From Mixophyes australis (taxonomy: Eukaryota > Chordata > Amphibia > Anura > Limnodynastidae): a stretch of DNA of 64,000 bases. Location: assembly GCA_036250195.1 (NCBI GenBank), contig JAVHZZ010000066.1, forward strand, positions 62,001-126,000. Direction: 5' to 3'. Position numbers and translations under genes: made by a program. Every line of letters begins with the position of its first letter. Within the stretch, counting starts at the first letter, position 1. This document shows positions 35,670-47,427 of the stretch, in pieces. The notes beneath the pieces are model-generated. The model saw nothing but the letters and a program-made list of their open reading frames with translations, did not search any database and was not told the DNA's origin.

Positions 35670-36455
35670 TAGATGACTGGTTTTCATATCAATTTTTAGA
35701 CATCATCTAATCCATCCTCTTGAGGTGTGGGGTGCCTCTGTTCCAATTACCTTCATGCCTATCAATGGTGAGTTTAGTTTGTTCTAGACAGTTTTACTCA
35801 ACTTCATACTTTGGAAATCCAATTTAGCAACTGGTTGCAGAGGTAAATATATTGGACAGACTGTGGAAACCAAATTAGTATTAAAATTGCTCTCCCTGTT
35901 CCTACCTTGTAGTTACGCTACCAAAACGGACTTTCTAAAAAGTGTCCTACGAAGCCAAGTCCATGAATAAAGCCTGTGCACAAGCATTTATTCTTGTATT
36001 GTTGCCAAAAACCAATTCCATATGCAATGGCAGCTAAATGTTTCCTGAGTATAGTGTCTCCCTAGAAAAAACAAGTTCACAGGAAGAAAAATAAACTGCT
36101 CTACACCATTCCAGCTATCCAAGTGTCCCTCCGCTTTTTTTTTTTTTAAGTGTGAAATTTTTTTGGACTCCATCATTGTCCCATTTCACCATGAATATGT
36201 GAACTAGATTTATCATTTTTTAAACCTGCATTGTTTTGCTATGGGCAAGGTCGATTTTTACCTATGTAACCAGAGCACTGTTAGGGTAAAGAAAAGAAAG
36301 TATATTGATTTTGACATAAAGACTGGCAGCAGCATTCTGTTAAAATGAGCTGAGATTGTAATAGACTTTTTTCTTTAAATAAACAGAAAAAAAACAAAGT
36401 TTCTACCACAAGTTTACCAATTTAGGATTGCCTTAGATAATGAAGAAAGAGCAAG

Positions 36456-36527
36456 TAGCAGAGGATGGTTTCGATCCATCAACCTCTGGGTTATGGGCCC
36501 AGCACGCTTCCGCTGCGCCACTTTGCT
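36456..36527 (-). tRNA. tRNA-iMet-CAT: tRNA-iMet (CAT) variant, unit 36 (type D)
   Basis: C48T and G5A. Confidence 0.9.
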
Positions 36528-36687
36528 AGTCATGCAATGTTTGTTGACTCCTGAAGATTTGAGGCAACCCAGGAAAGAACCAATATTTATTTTTGTTGGT
36601 TGGCAGATAAAGAACAGTAATGAAATGTCATGAAATTTGTCCGGAATAATGCATTTCAGCCCATGTCATGAACACACGCTGCAAGTT

Positions 36688-36761
36688 GTCTCTATGGCGC
36701 AATTGGTTAGCGTGTTCGGCTGTTAACCGAAAGGTTGGTGGCTCAAGCCCACCCAGGGACG
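36688..36761 (+). tRNA. tRNA-Asn-GTT: tRNA-Asn (GTT) variant, unit 36
   Basis: G7A and T54C (type D). Confidence 0.85.
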
Positions 36762-37547
36762 TAGATGACTGGTTTTCATATTAATTTTTAGACATCATCT
36801 AATCCATCCTCTTGAGGTGTGGGGTGCCTCTGATCCAATTACCTTCATGCCTATCAATGGTGAGTTTAGTTTGTTCTAGACAGTTTTACTCAACTTCATA
36901 CTTTGGAAATCCAATTTAGCAACTGGTTGCAGAGGTAAATATATTGGACAGACTGTGGAAACCAAATTAGTATTAAAATTGCTCTCCCTGTTCCTACCTT
37001 GTAGTTACGCTACCAAAACGGACTTTCTAAAAAGTGTCCTACGAAGCCAAGTCCATGAATAAAGCCTGTGCACAAGCATTTATTCTTGTATTGTTGCCAA
37101 AAACCAATTCCATATGCAATGGCAGCTAAATGTTTCCTGAGTATAGTGTCTCCCTAGAAAAAACAAGTTCACAGGAAGAAAAATAAACTGCTCTACACCA
37201 TTTCAGCTATCCAAGTGTCCCTCCGCTTTTTTTTTTTTTAAGTGTGAAAATTTTTTGGACTCCATCATTGTCCCATTTCACCATGAATATGTGAACTAGA
37301 TTTATCATTTTGGAAACCTGCATTGTTTTGCTATGGGCAAGGTCGATTTTTACCTATGTAACCAGAGCACTGTTAGGGTAAAGAAAAGAAAGTATGTTGA
37401 TTTTGACATAAAGACTGGCAGCAGCATTCTGTTAAAATGAGCTGAGATTGTAATAGACTTTTTTCTTTAACTAAACAGAAAAAAAACAAAGTTTCTACCA
37501 CAAGTTTACCAATTTAGGATTGCCCTAGATAATGAAGAAAGAGCAAG

Positions 37548-37619
37548 TAGCAGAGGATGGTTTCGATCCATCAACCTCTGGGTTATGGGCCCAGCACGCT
37601 TCCGCTGCGCCACTCTGCT
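37548..37619 (-). tRNA. tRNA-iMet-CAT: tRNA-iMet (CAT), unit 37 (type E)
   Basis: C48T only. Confidence 0.95.
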
Positions 37620-37779
37620 AGTCATGCAATGTTTGTTGACTCCTGAAGGTTTGAGGCAACCCAGGAAAGAACCAATATTTATTTTTGTTGGTTGGCAGAT
37701 AAAGAACAGTAATGAAATGTCATGAAATTTGTCCGGAATAATGCATTTCAGCCCATTTCATGAACACATGCTGCAAGTT

Positions 37780-37805
37780 GTCTCTGTGGCGCAATTGGTT
37801 AGCGT

Positions 37806-37846
<41 letters not shown>

Positions 37847-37853
37847 AGGGACG
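37780..37853 (+). tRNA. tRNA-Asn-GTT: tRNA-Asn (GTT), unit 37
   Basis: Consensus sequence. Confidence 0.98.
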
Positions 37854-38645
37854 TAGATGACTGGTTTTCATATCAATTTTTAGACATCATCTAATCCATC
37901 CTCTTGAGGTGTGGGGTGCCTCTGATCCAATTACCTTCATGCCTATCAATGGTGAGTTTAGTTTGTTCTAGACAGTTTTACTCAACTTCATACTTTGGAA
38001 ATCCAATTTAGCAACTGGTTGCAGAGGTAAATATATTGGACAGACTGTGGAAACCAAATTAGTATTAAAATTGCTCTCCCTGTTCCTACCTTGTAGTTAC
38101 GCTACCAAAACGGACTTTCTAAAAAGTGTCCTACGAACCCCAAGTCCATGAATAAAGCCTGTGCACAAGCATTTATTCTTGTATTGTTGCCAAAAACCAA
38201 TTCCATATGCAATGGCAGCTAAATGTTTCCTGAGTATAGTGTCTCCCTAGAAAAAACAAGTTCACAGGAAGAAAAATAAACTGCTCTACACCATTTCAGC
38301 TATCCAAGTGTCCCTCCGCTTTTTTTTTTTTTTTTTTAAGTGTAAAAATTTTTTGGACTCCATCATTGTCCCATTTCACCATGAATATGTGAACTAGATT
38401 TATCATTTTGGAAACCTGCATTGTTTTGCTATGGGCAAGGTCGATTTTTACCTATGTAACCAGAGCACTGTTAGGGTAAAGAAAAGAAAGTATGTTGATT
38501 TTGACATAAAGACTGGCAGCAGCATTCTGTTAACATGAGCTGAGATTGTAATATACTTCTTTCTTTAACTAAACAGAAAAGAAACAACGTTTCTACCACA
38601 AGTTTACCAATTTAGGATTGCCTTAGATAATGAAGAAAGAGCAAG

Positions 38646-38717
38646 TAGCAGAGGATGGTTTCGATCCATCGAAATCTGGGTTATGGGCCCAGCACGCTTC
38701 CGTTGCGCCACTCTGCT
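38646..38717 (-). tRNA. tRNA-iMet-CAT: tRNA-iMet (CAT) variant, unit 38 (type A), Asn-less
   Basis: G15A, G45T, G46T; tRNA-Asn deleted (join 38739/38740). Confidence 0.9.
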
Positions 38718-39203
38718 AGTCATGCAATGTTTGTTGACTAGATGACTGGTTTTCATATCAATTTTTAGACATCATCTAATCCATCCTCTTGAGGTGTGGG
38801 GTGCCTCTGATCCAATTACCTTCATGCCTATCAATGGTGAGTTTAGTTTGTTCTAGACAGTTTTACTCAACTTCATACTTTGGAAATCCAATTTAGCAAC
38901 TGGTTGCAGAGGTAAATATATTGGACAGACTGTGGAAATCAAATTAGTATTAAAATTGCTCTCCCTGTTCCTACCTTGTAGTTACGCTACCAAAACGGAC
39001 TTTCTAAAAAGTGTCCTACGAAGCCAAGTCCATGAATAAAGCCTGTGCACAAGAATTTATTCTTGTATTGTTGCCAAAAACCAATTCCATATGCAATGGC
39101 AGCTAAATGTTTCCTGAGTATAGTGTCTCCCTAGAAAAAACAAGTTCACAGGAAGAAAAATAAACTGCTCTACACCATTCCAGCTATCCAAGTGTCCCTC
39201 CGC

Positions 39204-39229
39204 TTTTTTTTTTTTTTTTTTTTTTTTTT
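39204..39229 (+). repeat. Longest poly-T tract (26 T), unit 39
   Basis: Twice the length of the shortest tracts, in a mosaic unit next to a truncated tRNA-Asn. Confidence 0.9.
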
Positions 39230-39537
39230 AAGTGTGAAAATTTTTTGGACTCCATCATTGTCCCATTTCACCATGAATATGTGAACTAGATTTATCATTT
39301 TGGAAACCTGCATTGTTTTGCTATGGGCAAGGTCGATTTTTACCTATGTAACCAGAGCACTGTTAGGGTAAAGAAAAGAAAGTATGTTGATTTTGACATA
39401 AAGACTGGCAGCAGCATTCTGTTAAAATGAGCTGAGATTGTAATAGACTTTTTTCTTTAACTAAACAGAAAAAAAACAAAGTTTTTACCACAAGTTTACC
39501 AATTTAGGATTGCCTTAGATAATGAAGAAAGAGCAAG

Positions 39538-39609
39538 TAGCAGAGGATGGTTTCAATCCATCGACCTCTGGGTTATGGGCCCAGCACGCTTCCGCTGCGC
39601 CACTCTGCT
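39538..39609 (-). tRNA. tRNA-iMet-CAT: tRNA-iMet (CAT) variant, unit 39
   Basis: C56T (type B), but the spacer before it carries the type D mark ccattccagc and the types C-E mark cagaaaaaaaac. Confidence 0.9.
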
Positions 39610-39769
39610 AGTCATGCAATGTTTGTTGACTCCTGAAGGTTTGAGGCAACCCAGGAAAGAACCAATATTTATTTTTGTTGGTTGGCAGATAAAGAACAGT
39701 AATGAAATGTCATGAAATTTGTCCGGAATAATGCATTTCAGCCCATGTCATGAACACGCGCTGCAAGTT

Positions 39770-39795
39770 GTCTCTGTGGCGCAATTGGTTAGCGT

Positions 39796-39833
<38 letters not shown>
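39770..39833 (+). pseudogene. Truncated tRNA-Asn, unit 39
   Basis: Same 64-nt fragment and same join (gccca/tgcctatc) as at 25159, so a copy of one event although the iMet beside it is type B rather than E. Confidence 0.93.
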
Positions 39834-40533
39834 TGCCTATCAATGGTGAGTTTAGTTTGTTCTGGACAGTTTTACTCAACTTCATACTTTGGAAATCCAA
39901 TTTAGCAACTGGTTGCAGAGGTAAATATATTGGACAGACTGTGGAAACCAAATTAGTATTAAAATTGCTCTCCCTGTTCCTACCTTGTAGTTACGCTACC
40001 AAAACGGACTTTCTAAAAAGTGTCCTACGAAGCCAAGTCCATGAATAAAGCCTGTGCACAAGCATTTTTTCTTGTATTGTTGCCAAAAACCAATTCCATA
40101 TGCAATGGCAGCTAAATGTTTCCTGAGTATAGTGTCTCCCTAGAAAAAACAAGTTCACAGGAAGAAAAATAAACTGCTCTACACCATTTCAGCTATCCAA
40201 GTGTCCCTCCGCTTTTTTTTTTTTTAAGTGTGAAATTTTTTTGGACTCCATCATTGTCCCATTTCACCATGAATATGTGAACTAGATTTATCATTTTTTA
40301 AACCTGCATTGTTTTGCTATGGGCAAGGTCGATTTTTACCTATGTAACCAGAGCACTGTTAGGGTAAAGAAAAGAAAGTATATTGATTTTGACATAAAGA
40401 CTGGCAGCAGCATTCTGTTAAAATGAGCTGAGATTGTAATAGACTTTTTTCTTTAAATAAACAGAAAAAAAACAAAGTTTCTACCACAAGTTTACCAATT
40501 TAGGATTGCCTTAGATAATGAAGAAAGAGCAAG

Positions 40534-40605
40534 TAGCAGAGGATGGTTTCGATCCATCAACCTCTGGGTTATGGGCCCAGCACGCTTCCGCTGCGCCACT
40601 TTGCT
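40534..40605 (-). tRNA. tRNA-iMet-CAT: tRNA-iMet (CAT) variant, unit 40
   Basis: C48T and G5A; unit closely resembles unit 26. Confidence 0.9.
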
Positions 40606-40765
40606 AGTCATGCAATGTTTGTTGACTCCTGAAGATTTGAGGCAACCCAGGAAAGAACCAATATTTATTTTTGTTGGTTGGCAGATAAAGAACAGTAATG
40701 AAATGTCATGAAATTTGTCCGTAATAATGCATTTCAGCCCATGTCATGAACACATGCTGCAAGTT

Positions 40766-40791
40766 GTCTCTGTGGCGCAATTGGTTAGCGT

Positions 40792-40832
<41 letters not shown>

Positions 40833-40839
40833 AGGGACG
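40766..40839 (+). tRNA. tRNA-Asn-GTT: tRNA-Asn (GTT), unit 40
   Basis: Consensus sequence. Confidence 0.98.
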
Positions 40840-41625
40840 TAGATGACTGGTTTTCATATCAATTTTTAGACATCATCTAATCCATCCTCTTGAGGTGTGG
40901 GGTGCCTCTGATCCAATTACCTTCATGCCTATCAATGGTGAGTTTAGTTTGTTCTAGACAGTTTTACTCAACTTCATACTTTGGAAATCCAATTTAGCAA
41001 CTGGTTGCAGAGGTAAATATATTGGACAGACTGTGGAAACCAAATTAGTATTAAAATTGCTCTCCCTGTTCCTACCTTGTAGTTACGCTACCAAAACGTC
41101 TTTCTAAAAAGTGTCCTACGAAGCCAAGTCCATGAATAAAGCCTGTGCACAAGCATTTATTCTTGTATTGTTGCCAAAAACCAATTCCATATGCAATGGC
41201 AGCTAAATGTTTCCTGAGTATAGTGTCTCCCTAGAAAAAACAAGTTCACAGGAAGAAAAATAAACTGCTCTACACCATTTCAGCTATCCAAGTGTCCCTC
41301 CGCTTTTTTTTTTTTTTAAGTGTGAAAATTTTTTGGACTCCATCATTGTCCCATTTCACCATGAATATGTGAACTAGATTTATCATTTTGGAAACCTGCA
41401 TTGTTTTGCTATGGGCAAGGTCGATTTTTACCTATGTAACCAGAGCACTGTTAGGGTAAAGAAAAGAAAGTATGTTGATTTTGACATAAAGACTGGCAGC
41501 AGCATTCTGTTAAAATGAGCTGAGATTGTAATAGACTTTTTTCTTTAACTAAACAGAAAAGAAACAAAGTTTCTACCACAAGTTTACCAATTTAGGATTG
41601 CCTTAGATAATGAAGAAAGAGCAAG

Positions 41626-41697
41626 TAGCAGAGGATGGTTTCGATCCATCAACCTCTGGGTTATGGGCCCAGCACGCTTCCGCTGCGCCACTCTGCT
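41626..41697 (-). tRNA. tRNA-iMet-CAT: tRNA-iMet (CAT), unit 41
   Basis: C48T only. Relative of unit 15 but without its G24C. The preceding spacer has aaacgtcttt, a small deletion of the usual aaacggacttt. Confidence 0.95.
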
Positions 41698-41857
41698 AGT
41701 CATGCAATGTTTGTTGACTCCTGAAGGTTTGAGGCAACCCAGGAAAGAACCAATATTTATTTTTGTTGGTTGGCAGATAAAGAACAGTAATGAAATGTCA
41801 TGAAATTTGTCCGTAATAATGCATTTCAGCCCATGTCATGAGCACATGCTGCAAGTT

Positions 41858-41883
41858 GTCTCTGTGGCGCAATTGGTTAGCGT

Positions 41884-41924
<41 letters not shown>

Positions 41925-41931
41925 AGGGACG
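41858..41931 (+). tRNA. tRNA-Asn-GTT: tRNA-Asn (GTT), unit 41
   Basis: Consensus sequence; upstream mark catgagcac shared with unit 15. Confidence 0.98.
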
Positions 41932-42724
41932 TAGATGACTGGTTTTCATATCAATTTTTAGACATCATCTAATCCATCCTCTTGAGGTGTGGGGTGCCTC
42001 TGATCCAATTACCTTCATGCCTATCAATGGTGAGTTTAGTTTGTTCTAGACAGTTTTACTCAACTTTATATTTTGGAAATCCAATTTAGCAACTGGTTGC
42101 AGAGGTAAATATATTGGACAGACTGTGGAAACCAAATTAGTATTAAAATTGCTCTCCCTGTTCCTACCTTGTAGTTACGCTACCAAAACGGACTTTCTAA
42201 AAAGTGTCCTACGAAGCCAAGTCCATGAATAAAGCCTGTGCACAAGCATTTATTCTTGTATTGTTGCCAAAAACCAATTCCATATGCAATGGCAGCTAAA
42301 TGTTTCCTGAGTAGAGTGTCTCCCTAGAAAAAACAAGTTCACAGGAAGAAAAATAAACTGCTCTACACCATTTCAGCTATCCAAGTGTCCCTCCGCTTTT
42401 TTTTTTTTTTTTTTTTAAGTGTGAAAATTTTTTGGACTCCATCATTGTCCCATTTCACCATGAATATGTGAACTAGATTTATCATTTTGGAAACCTGCAT
42501 TGTTTTGCAATGGGCAAGGTCGATTTTTACCTATGTAACCAGAGCACTGTTAGGGTAAAGAAAAGAAAGTATGTTGATTTTGACATAAAGACTGGCAGCA
42601 GCATTCTGTTAAAATGAGCTGAGATTGTAATAGACTTTTTTCTTTAACTAAACAGAAAAGAAACAAAGTTTCTACCACAAGTTTACCAATTTAGGATTGC
42701 CTTAGATAATGAAGAAAGAGCAAG

Positions 42725-42796
42725 TAGCAGAGGATGGTTTCGATCCATCGACCTCTGGGTTATGGGCCCAGCACGCTTCCGCTGCGCCACTCCGCT
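42725..42796 (-). tRNA. tRNA-iMet-CAT: tRNA-iMet (CAT), unit 42
   Basis: A4G, giving a G.U wobble in the acceptor stem. Confidence 0.95.
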
Positions 42797-42956
42797 AGTC
42801 ATGCAATGTTTGTTGACTCCTGAAGGTTTGAGGCAACCCAGGAAAGAACCAATATTTATTTTTGTTGGTTGGCAGATAAAGAACAGTAATGAAATGTCAT
42901 GAAATTTGTCCGGAATAATGCATTTCAGCCCATGTCATTAACACACGCTGCAAGTT

Positions 42957-42982
42957 GTCTCTGTGGCGCAATTGGTTAGCGT

Positions 42983-43023
<41 letters not shown>

Positions 43024-43030
43024 AGGGACG
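42957..43030 (+). tRNA. tRNA-Asn-GTT: tRNA-Asn (GTT), unit 42
   Basis: Consensus sequence; present here although the related unit 16 has lost it. Confidence 0.98.
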
Positions 43031-43820
43031 TAGATGACTGGTTTTCATATCAATTTTTAGACATCATCTAATCCATCCTCTTGAGGTGTGGGGTGCCTCT
43101 GATCCAATTACCTTCATGCCTATCAATGGTGAGTTTAGTTTGTTCTAGACAGTTTTACTCAACTTCATACTTTGGAAATCCAATTTAGCAACTGGTTGCA
43201 GAGGTAAATATATTGGACAGACTGTGGAAACCAAATTAGTATTAAAATTGCTCTCCCTGTTCCTACCTTGTAGTTACGCTACCAAAACGGACTTTCTAAA
43301 AAGTGTCCTACGAAGCCAAGTCCATGAATAAAGCCTGTGCACAAGCATTTATTCTTGTATTGTTGCCAAAAACCAATTCCATATGCAATGGCAGCTAAAT
43401 GTTTCCTGAGTATAGTGTCTCCCTAGAAAAAACAAGTTCACAGGAAGAAAAATAAACTGCTCTACACCTTTTCAGCTATCCAAGTGTCCCTCCGCTTTTT
43501 TTTTTTTTTTTTAAGTGTGAAAATTTTTTGGACTCCATCATTGTCCCATTTCACCATGAATATGTGAACTAGATTTATCATTTTGGAAACCTGCATTGTT
43601 TTGCTATGGGCAAGGTCGATTTTTACCTATGTAACCAGAGCACTGTTAGGGTAAAGAAAAGAAAGTATGTTGATTTTGACATAAAGACTGGCAGCAGCAT
43701 TCTGTTAACATGAGCTGAGATTATAATAGACTTTTTTCTTTAACTAAACAGAAAAGAAACAAAGTTTCTACCACAAGTTTACCAATTTAGGATTGCCTTA
43801 GATAATGAAGAAAGAGCAAG

Positions 43821-43892
43821 TAGCAGAGGATGGTTTCGATCCATCGACCTCTGGGTTATGGGCCCAGCACGCTTCCGCTGCGCCACTCTGCT
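43821..43892 (-). tRNA. tRNA-iMet-CAT: tRNA-iMet (CAT), unit 43
   Basis: Consensus sequence. Confidence 0.98.
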
Positions 43893-44052
43893 AGTCATGC
43901 AATGTTTGTTGACTCCTGAAGGTTTGAGGCAACCCAGGAAAGAACCAATATTTATTTTTGTTGGTTGGCAGATAAAGAACAGTAATGAAATGTCATGAAA
44001 TTTGTCCGTAATAATGCATTTCAGCCCATGTCATGAACGCACGCTGCAAGTT

Positions 44053-44078
44053 GTCTCTGTGGCGCAATTGGTTAGCGT

Positions 44079-44119
<41 letters not shown>

Positions 44120-44126
44120 AGGGACG
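44053..44126 (+). tRNA. tRNA-Asn-GTT: tRNA-Asn (GTT), unit 43
   Basis: Consensus sequence; one change in the 3' flank (gatgaatgg). Confidence 0.98.
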
Positions 44127-44917
44127 TAGATGAATGGTTTTCATATCAATTTTTAGACATCATCTAATCCATCCTCTTGAGGTGTGGGGTGCCTCTGATC
44201 CAATTACCTTCATGCCTATCAATGGTGAGTTTAGTTTGTTCTAGACAGTTTTACTCAACTTCATACTTTGGAAATCCAATTTAGCAACTGGTTGCAGAGG
44301 TAAATATATTGGACAGACTGTGGAAACCAAATTAGCATTAAAATTGCTCTCACTGTTCCTACCTTGTAGTTACGCTACCAAAACGGACTTTCTAAAAAGT
44401 GTCCTACGAAGCCAAGTCCATGAATAAAGCCTGTGCACAAGCATTTATTCTTGTATTGTTGCCAAAAACCAATTCCATATGCAATGGCAGCTAAATGTTT
44501 CCTGAGTATAGTGTCTCCCTAGAAAAAACAAGTTCACAGGAAGAAAAATAAACTGCTCTACACCATTTCAGCTATCCAAGTGTCCCTCCGCTTTTTTTTT
44601 TTTTTTTTTAAGTGTGAAAATTTTTTGGACTCCATCATTGTCCCATTTCACCATGAATATGTGAACTAGATTTATCATTTTGGAAACCTGCATTGTTTTG
44701 CTATGGGCAAGGTCGATTTTTACCTATGTAACCAGAGCACTGTTAGGGTAAAGAAAAGAAAGTATGTTGATTTTGACATAAAGACTGGCAGCAGCATTCT
44801 GTTAACATGAGCTGAGATTATAATAGACTTTTTTCTTTAACTAAACAGAAAAGAAAGAAAGTTTCTACCACAAGTTTACCAATTTAGGATTGCCTTAGAT
44901 AATGAAGAAAGAGCAAG

Positions 44918-44989
44918 TAGCAGAGGATGGTTTCGATCCATCGACCTCTAGGTTATGGGCCCAGCACGCTTCCGCTGCGCCACTCTGCT
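44918..44989 (-). tRNA. tRNA-iMet-CAT: tRNA-iMet (CAT) variant, unit 44
   Basis: C41T weakens one of the three initiator-specific G:C pairs (29:41 becomes G.U). Confidence 0.92.
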
Positions 44990-45149
44990 AGTCATGCAAT
45001 GTTTGTTGACTCCTGAAGGTTTGAGGCAACCCAGGAAAGAACCAATATTTATTTTTGTTGGTTGGCAGATAAAGAACAGTAATGAAATGTCATGAAATTT
45101 GTCCGTAATAATGCATTTCAGCCCATGTCATGAACACACGCTGCAAGTT

Positions 45150-45223
45150 GTCTCTGTGGCGCAATTGGTTAGCGTGTTCGGCTGTTAACCGAAAGGTTGG
45201 TGGTTTAAGCCCACCCAGGGACG
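45150..45223 (+). tRNA. tRNA-Asn-GTT: tRNA-Asn (GTT) variant, unit 44
   Basis: C56T changes the B box to GGTTTAAGCCC. Confidence 0.88.
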
Positions 45224-46019
45224 TAGATGACTGGTTTTCATATCAATTTTTAGACATCATCTAATCCATCCTCTTGAGGTGTGGGGTGCCTCTGATCCAA
45301 TTACCTTCATGCCTATCAATGGTGAGTTTAGTTTGTTCTAGACAGTTTTACTCAACTTCATACTTTGGAAATCCAATTTAGCAACTGGTTGCAGAGGTAA
45401 ATATATTGGACAGACTGTGGAAACCAAATTAGTATTAAAATTGCTCTCCCTGTTCCTACCTTGTAGTTACGCTACCAAAACGGACTTTCTAAAAAGTGTC
45501 CTACGAAGCCAAGTCCATGAATAAAGCCTGTGCACAAGCATTTATTCTTGTATTGTTGCCAAAAACCAATTCCATATGCAATGGCAGCTAAATGTTTCCT
45601 GAGTATAGTGTCTCCCTAGAAAAAACAAGTTCACAGGAAGAAAAATAAACTGCTCTACACCTTTTCAGCTATCCATGTGTCCCTCCGCTTTTTTTTTTTT
45701 TTTTTTTTTTTAACTGTGAAAATTTTTTGGACTCCATCATTGTCCCATTTCACCATGAATATGTGAACTAGATTTATCATTTTGGAAACCTGCATTGTTT
45801 TGCTATGGGCAAGGTCGATTTTTACCTATGTAACCAGAGCACTGTTAGGGTAAAGAAAAGAAAGTATGTTGATTTTGACATAAAGACTGGCAGCAGCATT
45901 CTGTTAACATGAGCTGAGATTATAATAGACTTTTTTCTTTAACTAAACAGAAAAGAAACAAAGTTTCTACCACAAGTTTACCAATTTAGGATTGCCTTAG
46001 ATAATGAAGAAAGAGCAAG

Positions 46020-46091
46020 TAGCAGAGGATGGTTTCGATCCATCGACCTCTGGGTTATGGGCCCAGCACGCTTCCGCTGCGCCACTCTGCT
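46020..46091 (-). tRNA. tRNA-iMet-CAT: tRNA-iMet (CAT), unit 45
   Basis: Consensus sequence. Confidence 0.98.
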
Positions 46092-46251
46092 AGTCATGCA
46101 ATGTTTGTTGACTCCTGAAGGTTTGAGGCAACCCAGGAAAGAACCAATATTTATTTTTGTTGGTTGGCAGATAAAGAACAGTAATGAAATGTCATGAAAT
46201 TTGTCCGTAATAATGCATTTCAGCCCATGTCATGAACACACGCTGCAAGTT

Positions 46252-46277
46252 GTCTCTGTGGCGCAATTGGTTAGCGT

Positions 46278-46318
<41 letters not shown>

Positions 46319-46325
46319 AGGGACG
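46252..46325 (+). tRNA. tRNA-Asn-GTT: tRNA-Asn (GTT), unit 45
   Basis: Consensus sequence. Confidence 0.98.
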
Positions 46326-47121
46326 TAGATGACTGGTTTTCATATCAATTTTTAGACATCATCTAATCCATCCTCTTGAGGTGTGGGGTGCCTCTGATCC
46401 AATTACCTTCATGCCTATCAATGGTGAGTTTAGTTTGTTCTAGACAGTTTTACTCAACTTCATACTTTGGAAATCCAATTTAGCAACTGGTTGCAGAGGT
46501 AAATATATTGGACAGACTGTGGAAACCAAATTAGTATTAAAATTGCTCTCCCTGTTCCTACCTTGTAGTTACGCTACCAAAACGGACTTTCTAAAAAGTG
46601 TCCTACGAAGCCAAGTCCATGAATAAAGCCTGTGCACAAGCATTTATTCTTGTATTGTTGCCAAAAACCAACTCCATATGCAATGGCAGCTAAATGTTTC
46701 CTTAGTATAGTGTCTCCCTAGAAAAAACAAGTTCACAGGAAGAAAAATAAACTGCTCTACACCATTTCAGCTATCCAAGTGTCCCTCCGCTTTTTTTTTT
46801 TTTTTTTTTTTTAAAGTGTGAAAATTTTTTGGACTCCATCATTGTCCCATTTCACCATGAATATGTGAACTAGATTTATCATTTTGGAAACCTGCATTGT
46901 TTTGCTATGGGCAAGGTCGATTTTTACCTATGTAACCAGAGCACTGTTAGGGTAAAGAAAAGAAAGTATGTTGATTTTGACATAAAGACTGGCAGCAGCA
47001 TTCTGTTAACATGAGCTGAGATTATAATAGACTTTTTTCTTTAACTAAACAGAAAAGAAACAAAGTTTCTACCACAAGTTTACCAATTTAGGATTGCCTT
47101 AGATAATGAAGAAAGAGCAAG

Positions 47122-47193
47122 TAGCAGAGGATGGTTTCGATCCATCGACCTCTGGGTTATGGGCCCAGCACGCTTCCGCTGCGCCACTCTGCT
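47122..47193 (-). tRNA. tRNA-iMet-CAT: tRNA-iMet (CAT), unit 46
   Basis: Consensus sequence. Confidence 0.98.
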
Positions 47194-47353
47194 AGTCATG
47201 CAATGTTTGTTGACTCCTGAAGGTTTGAGGCAACCCAGGAAAGAACCAATATTTATTTTTGTTGGTTGGCAGATAAAGAACAGTAATGAAATGTCATGAA
47301 ATGTGTCCGTAATAATGCATTTCAGCCCATGTCATGAACACACGCTGCAAGTT

Positions 47354-47379
47354 GTCTCTGTGGTGCAATTGGTTAGCGT

Positions 47380-47420
<41 letters not shown>

Positions 47421-47427
47421 AGGGACG
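47354..47427 (+). tRNA. tRNA-Asn-GTT: tRNA-Asn (GTT), unit 46
   Basis: C11T (CpG-type); U11.G24 wobble keeps the D stem. Confidence 0.95.

Larger units (their letters stand above)
34272..39537. repeat. Higher-order repeat, copy 4 (units 34-38, B-C-D-E-A)
   Basis: 5,266 bp, again the plain five-unit block. A fifth copy seems to begin at unit 39 but changes after that unit. Confidence 0.9.
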
